Of a stretch of DNA of 6,153 bases, positions 6,001-6,153 are shown in pieces. The stretch spans positions 1 to 6,153 of the forward strand of contig JAEZBH010000248.1 in the NCBI GenBank assembly GCA_023427285.1, in the 5' to 3' direction. Within the stretch, counting starts at the first letter, position 1. Each line of letters starts with the position of its first letter. The DNA comes from Pseudomonadota bacterium (GTDB lineage: Bacteria > Pseudomonadota > Alphaproteobacteria > Sphingomonadales > Sphingomonadaceae). Position numbers and translations under genes: made by a program. The notes below the pieces were generated by a model. The model was not told the origin of the DNA and made no database searches. It saw nothing but the letters and a program-made list of their open reading frames with translations.

Positions 6001-6153
6001 TCAGGATGCTTGCTGATAAGGGCTGCCAAACTCCCGGCGAAATTGCTGCGGCGTGCATCCTGTCGCCTTGCGGAACGCATAGCAAAAACTGGACGGTGAG
6101 CCGAAACCCATGGAATAGGCGATGGACTTGACGCTCTCGTTGCTGGCCAGCAG
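6001..6153 (-). CDS. AraC-family transcriptional regulator, C-terminal fragment (5' end outside window)
   Basis: The last 50 residues of a leftward gene enter from the right edge and end in TGA at 6003-6001. They hold the second helix-turn-helix of an AraC/XylS DNA-binding domain: SIAYSMGFGSPSSFCYAF followed by RKATGCTPQQFRREF, the hallmark 'GF.s.s.F..aFr...G.tP..fR' pattern. The first helix-turn-helix and the effector-binding N-terminal domain are beyond the window, so the subclass and ligand cannot be inferred. Its position directly upstream of the sulfotransferase-VOC-SDR-Rieske genes, same strand, makes it a candidate activator of this cluster, as AraC-type proteins often are for adjacent catabolic operons. 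That regulatory link is inference. Confidence 0.88.
   Translation of the reverse strand: MLASNESVKSIAYSMGFGSPSSFCYAFRKATGCTPQQFRREFGSPYQQAS

Noticed and set aside
5846..6085. N-terminal extension of the sulfotransferase by 80 residues
   Set aside because: It would overlap the AraC coding end by 85 bases, crosses a strong hairpin, and a good ribosome site precedes the inner ATG at 5845.
1..6153. Search for tRNA, rRNA, CRISPR array, insertion sequence ends or integrase
   Set aside because: No cloverleaf, spaced repeat series, transposase motif or long terminal inverted repeat was seen on either strand.

Overview
The window is GC-rich (roughly 60% by eye), densely coded bacterial DNA. It has short Shine-Dalgarno-led gene starts, no RNA genes, no mobile elements and no CRISPR. 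The protein families present are a KstD-type flavoprotein, an alpha-only Rieske oxygenase, an SDR, a VOC protein and a PAPS-type sulfotransferase. Together they recall the accessory catabolic regions of alphaproteobacteria, particularly sphingomonad-like degraders of steroids, terpenoids or aromatics. That assignment is inference from family content; no marker gene is present.

Layout: one gene runs rightward, the 3' part of a 3-ketosteroid-1-dehydrogenase-like FAD enzyme (1-1619, 5' end outside the window). It converges on a leftward block that fills the rest. Reading in the direction of transcription (right to left), the block holds the C-terminus of an AraC-family regulator (6153-6001, cut by the window edge), a sulfotransferase (5845-4694), a VOC/glyoxalase-fold protein starting 3 bases after the sulfotransferase stop (4690-4223), an SDR oxidoreductase (4032-3286) and a Rieske oxygenase alpha subunit (3188-1791). 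A 171-bp convergent spacer (1620-1790) carries two terminator-like hairpins. The other spacers, 5846-6000, 4033-4222 and 3189-3285, each carry inverted repeats.

How the genes may work together (inference): the Rieske protein would hydroxylate a hydrophobic ring substrate, the SDR would oxidise or reduce the hydroxyl or keto group, and the flavoprotein would desaturate a ring ketone. The VOC protein and sulfotransferase would act on an intermediate or conjugate it. The AraC protein is the obvious candidate regulator. No ferredoxin, ferredoxin reductase or oxygenase beta subunit is in the window, so the Rieske protein must take electrons from partners encoded elsewhere. The substrate cannot be named from this sequence.

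The most unusual details are a terminator-like hairpin whose three-base loop is exactly the stop codon of the VOC gene, nearly identical translation-start leaders on the SDR and Rieske genes, and a sulfotransferase embedded in what otherwise looks like a catabolic operon.
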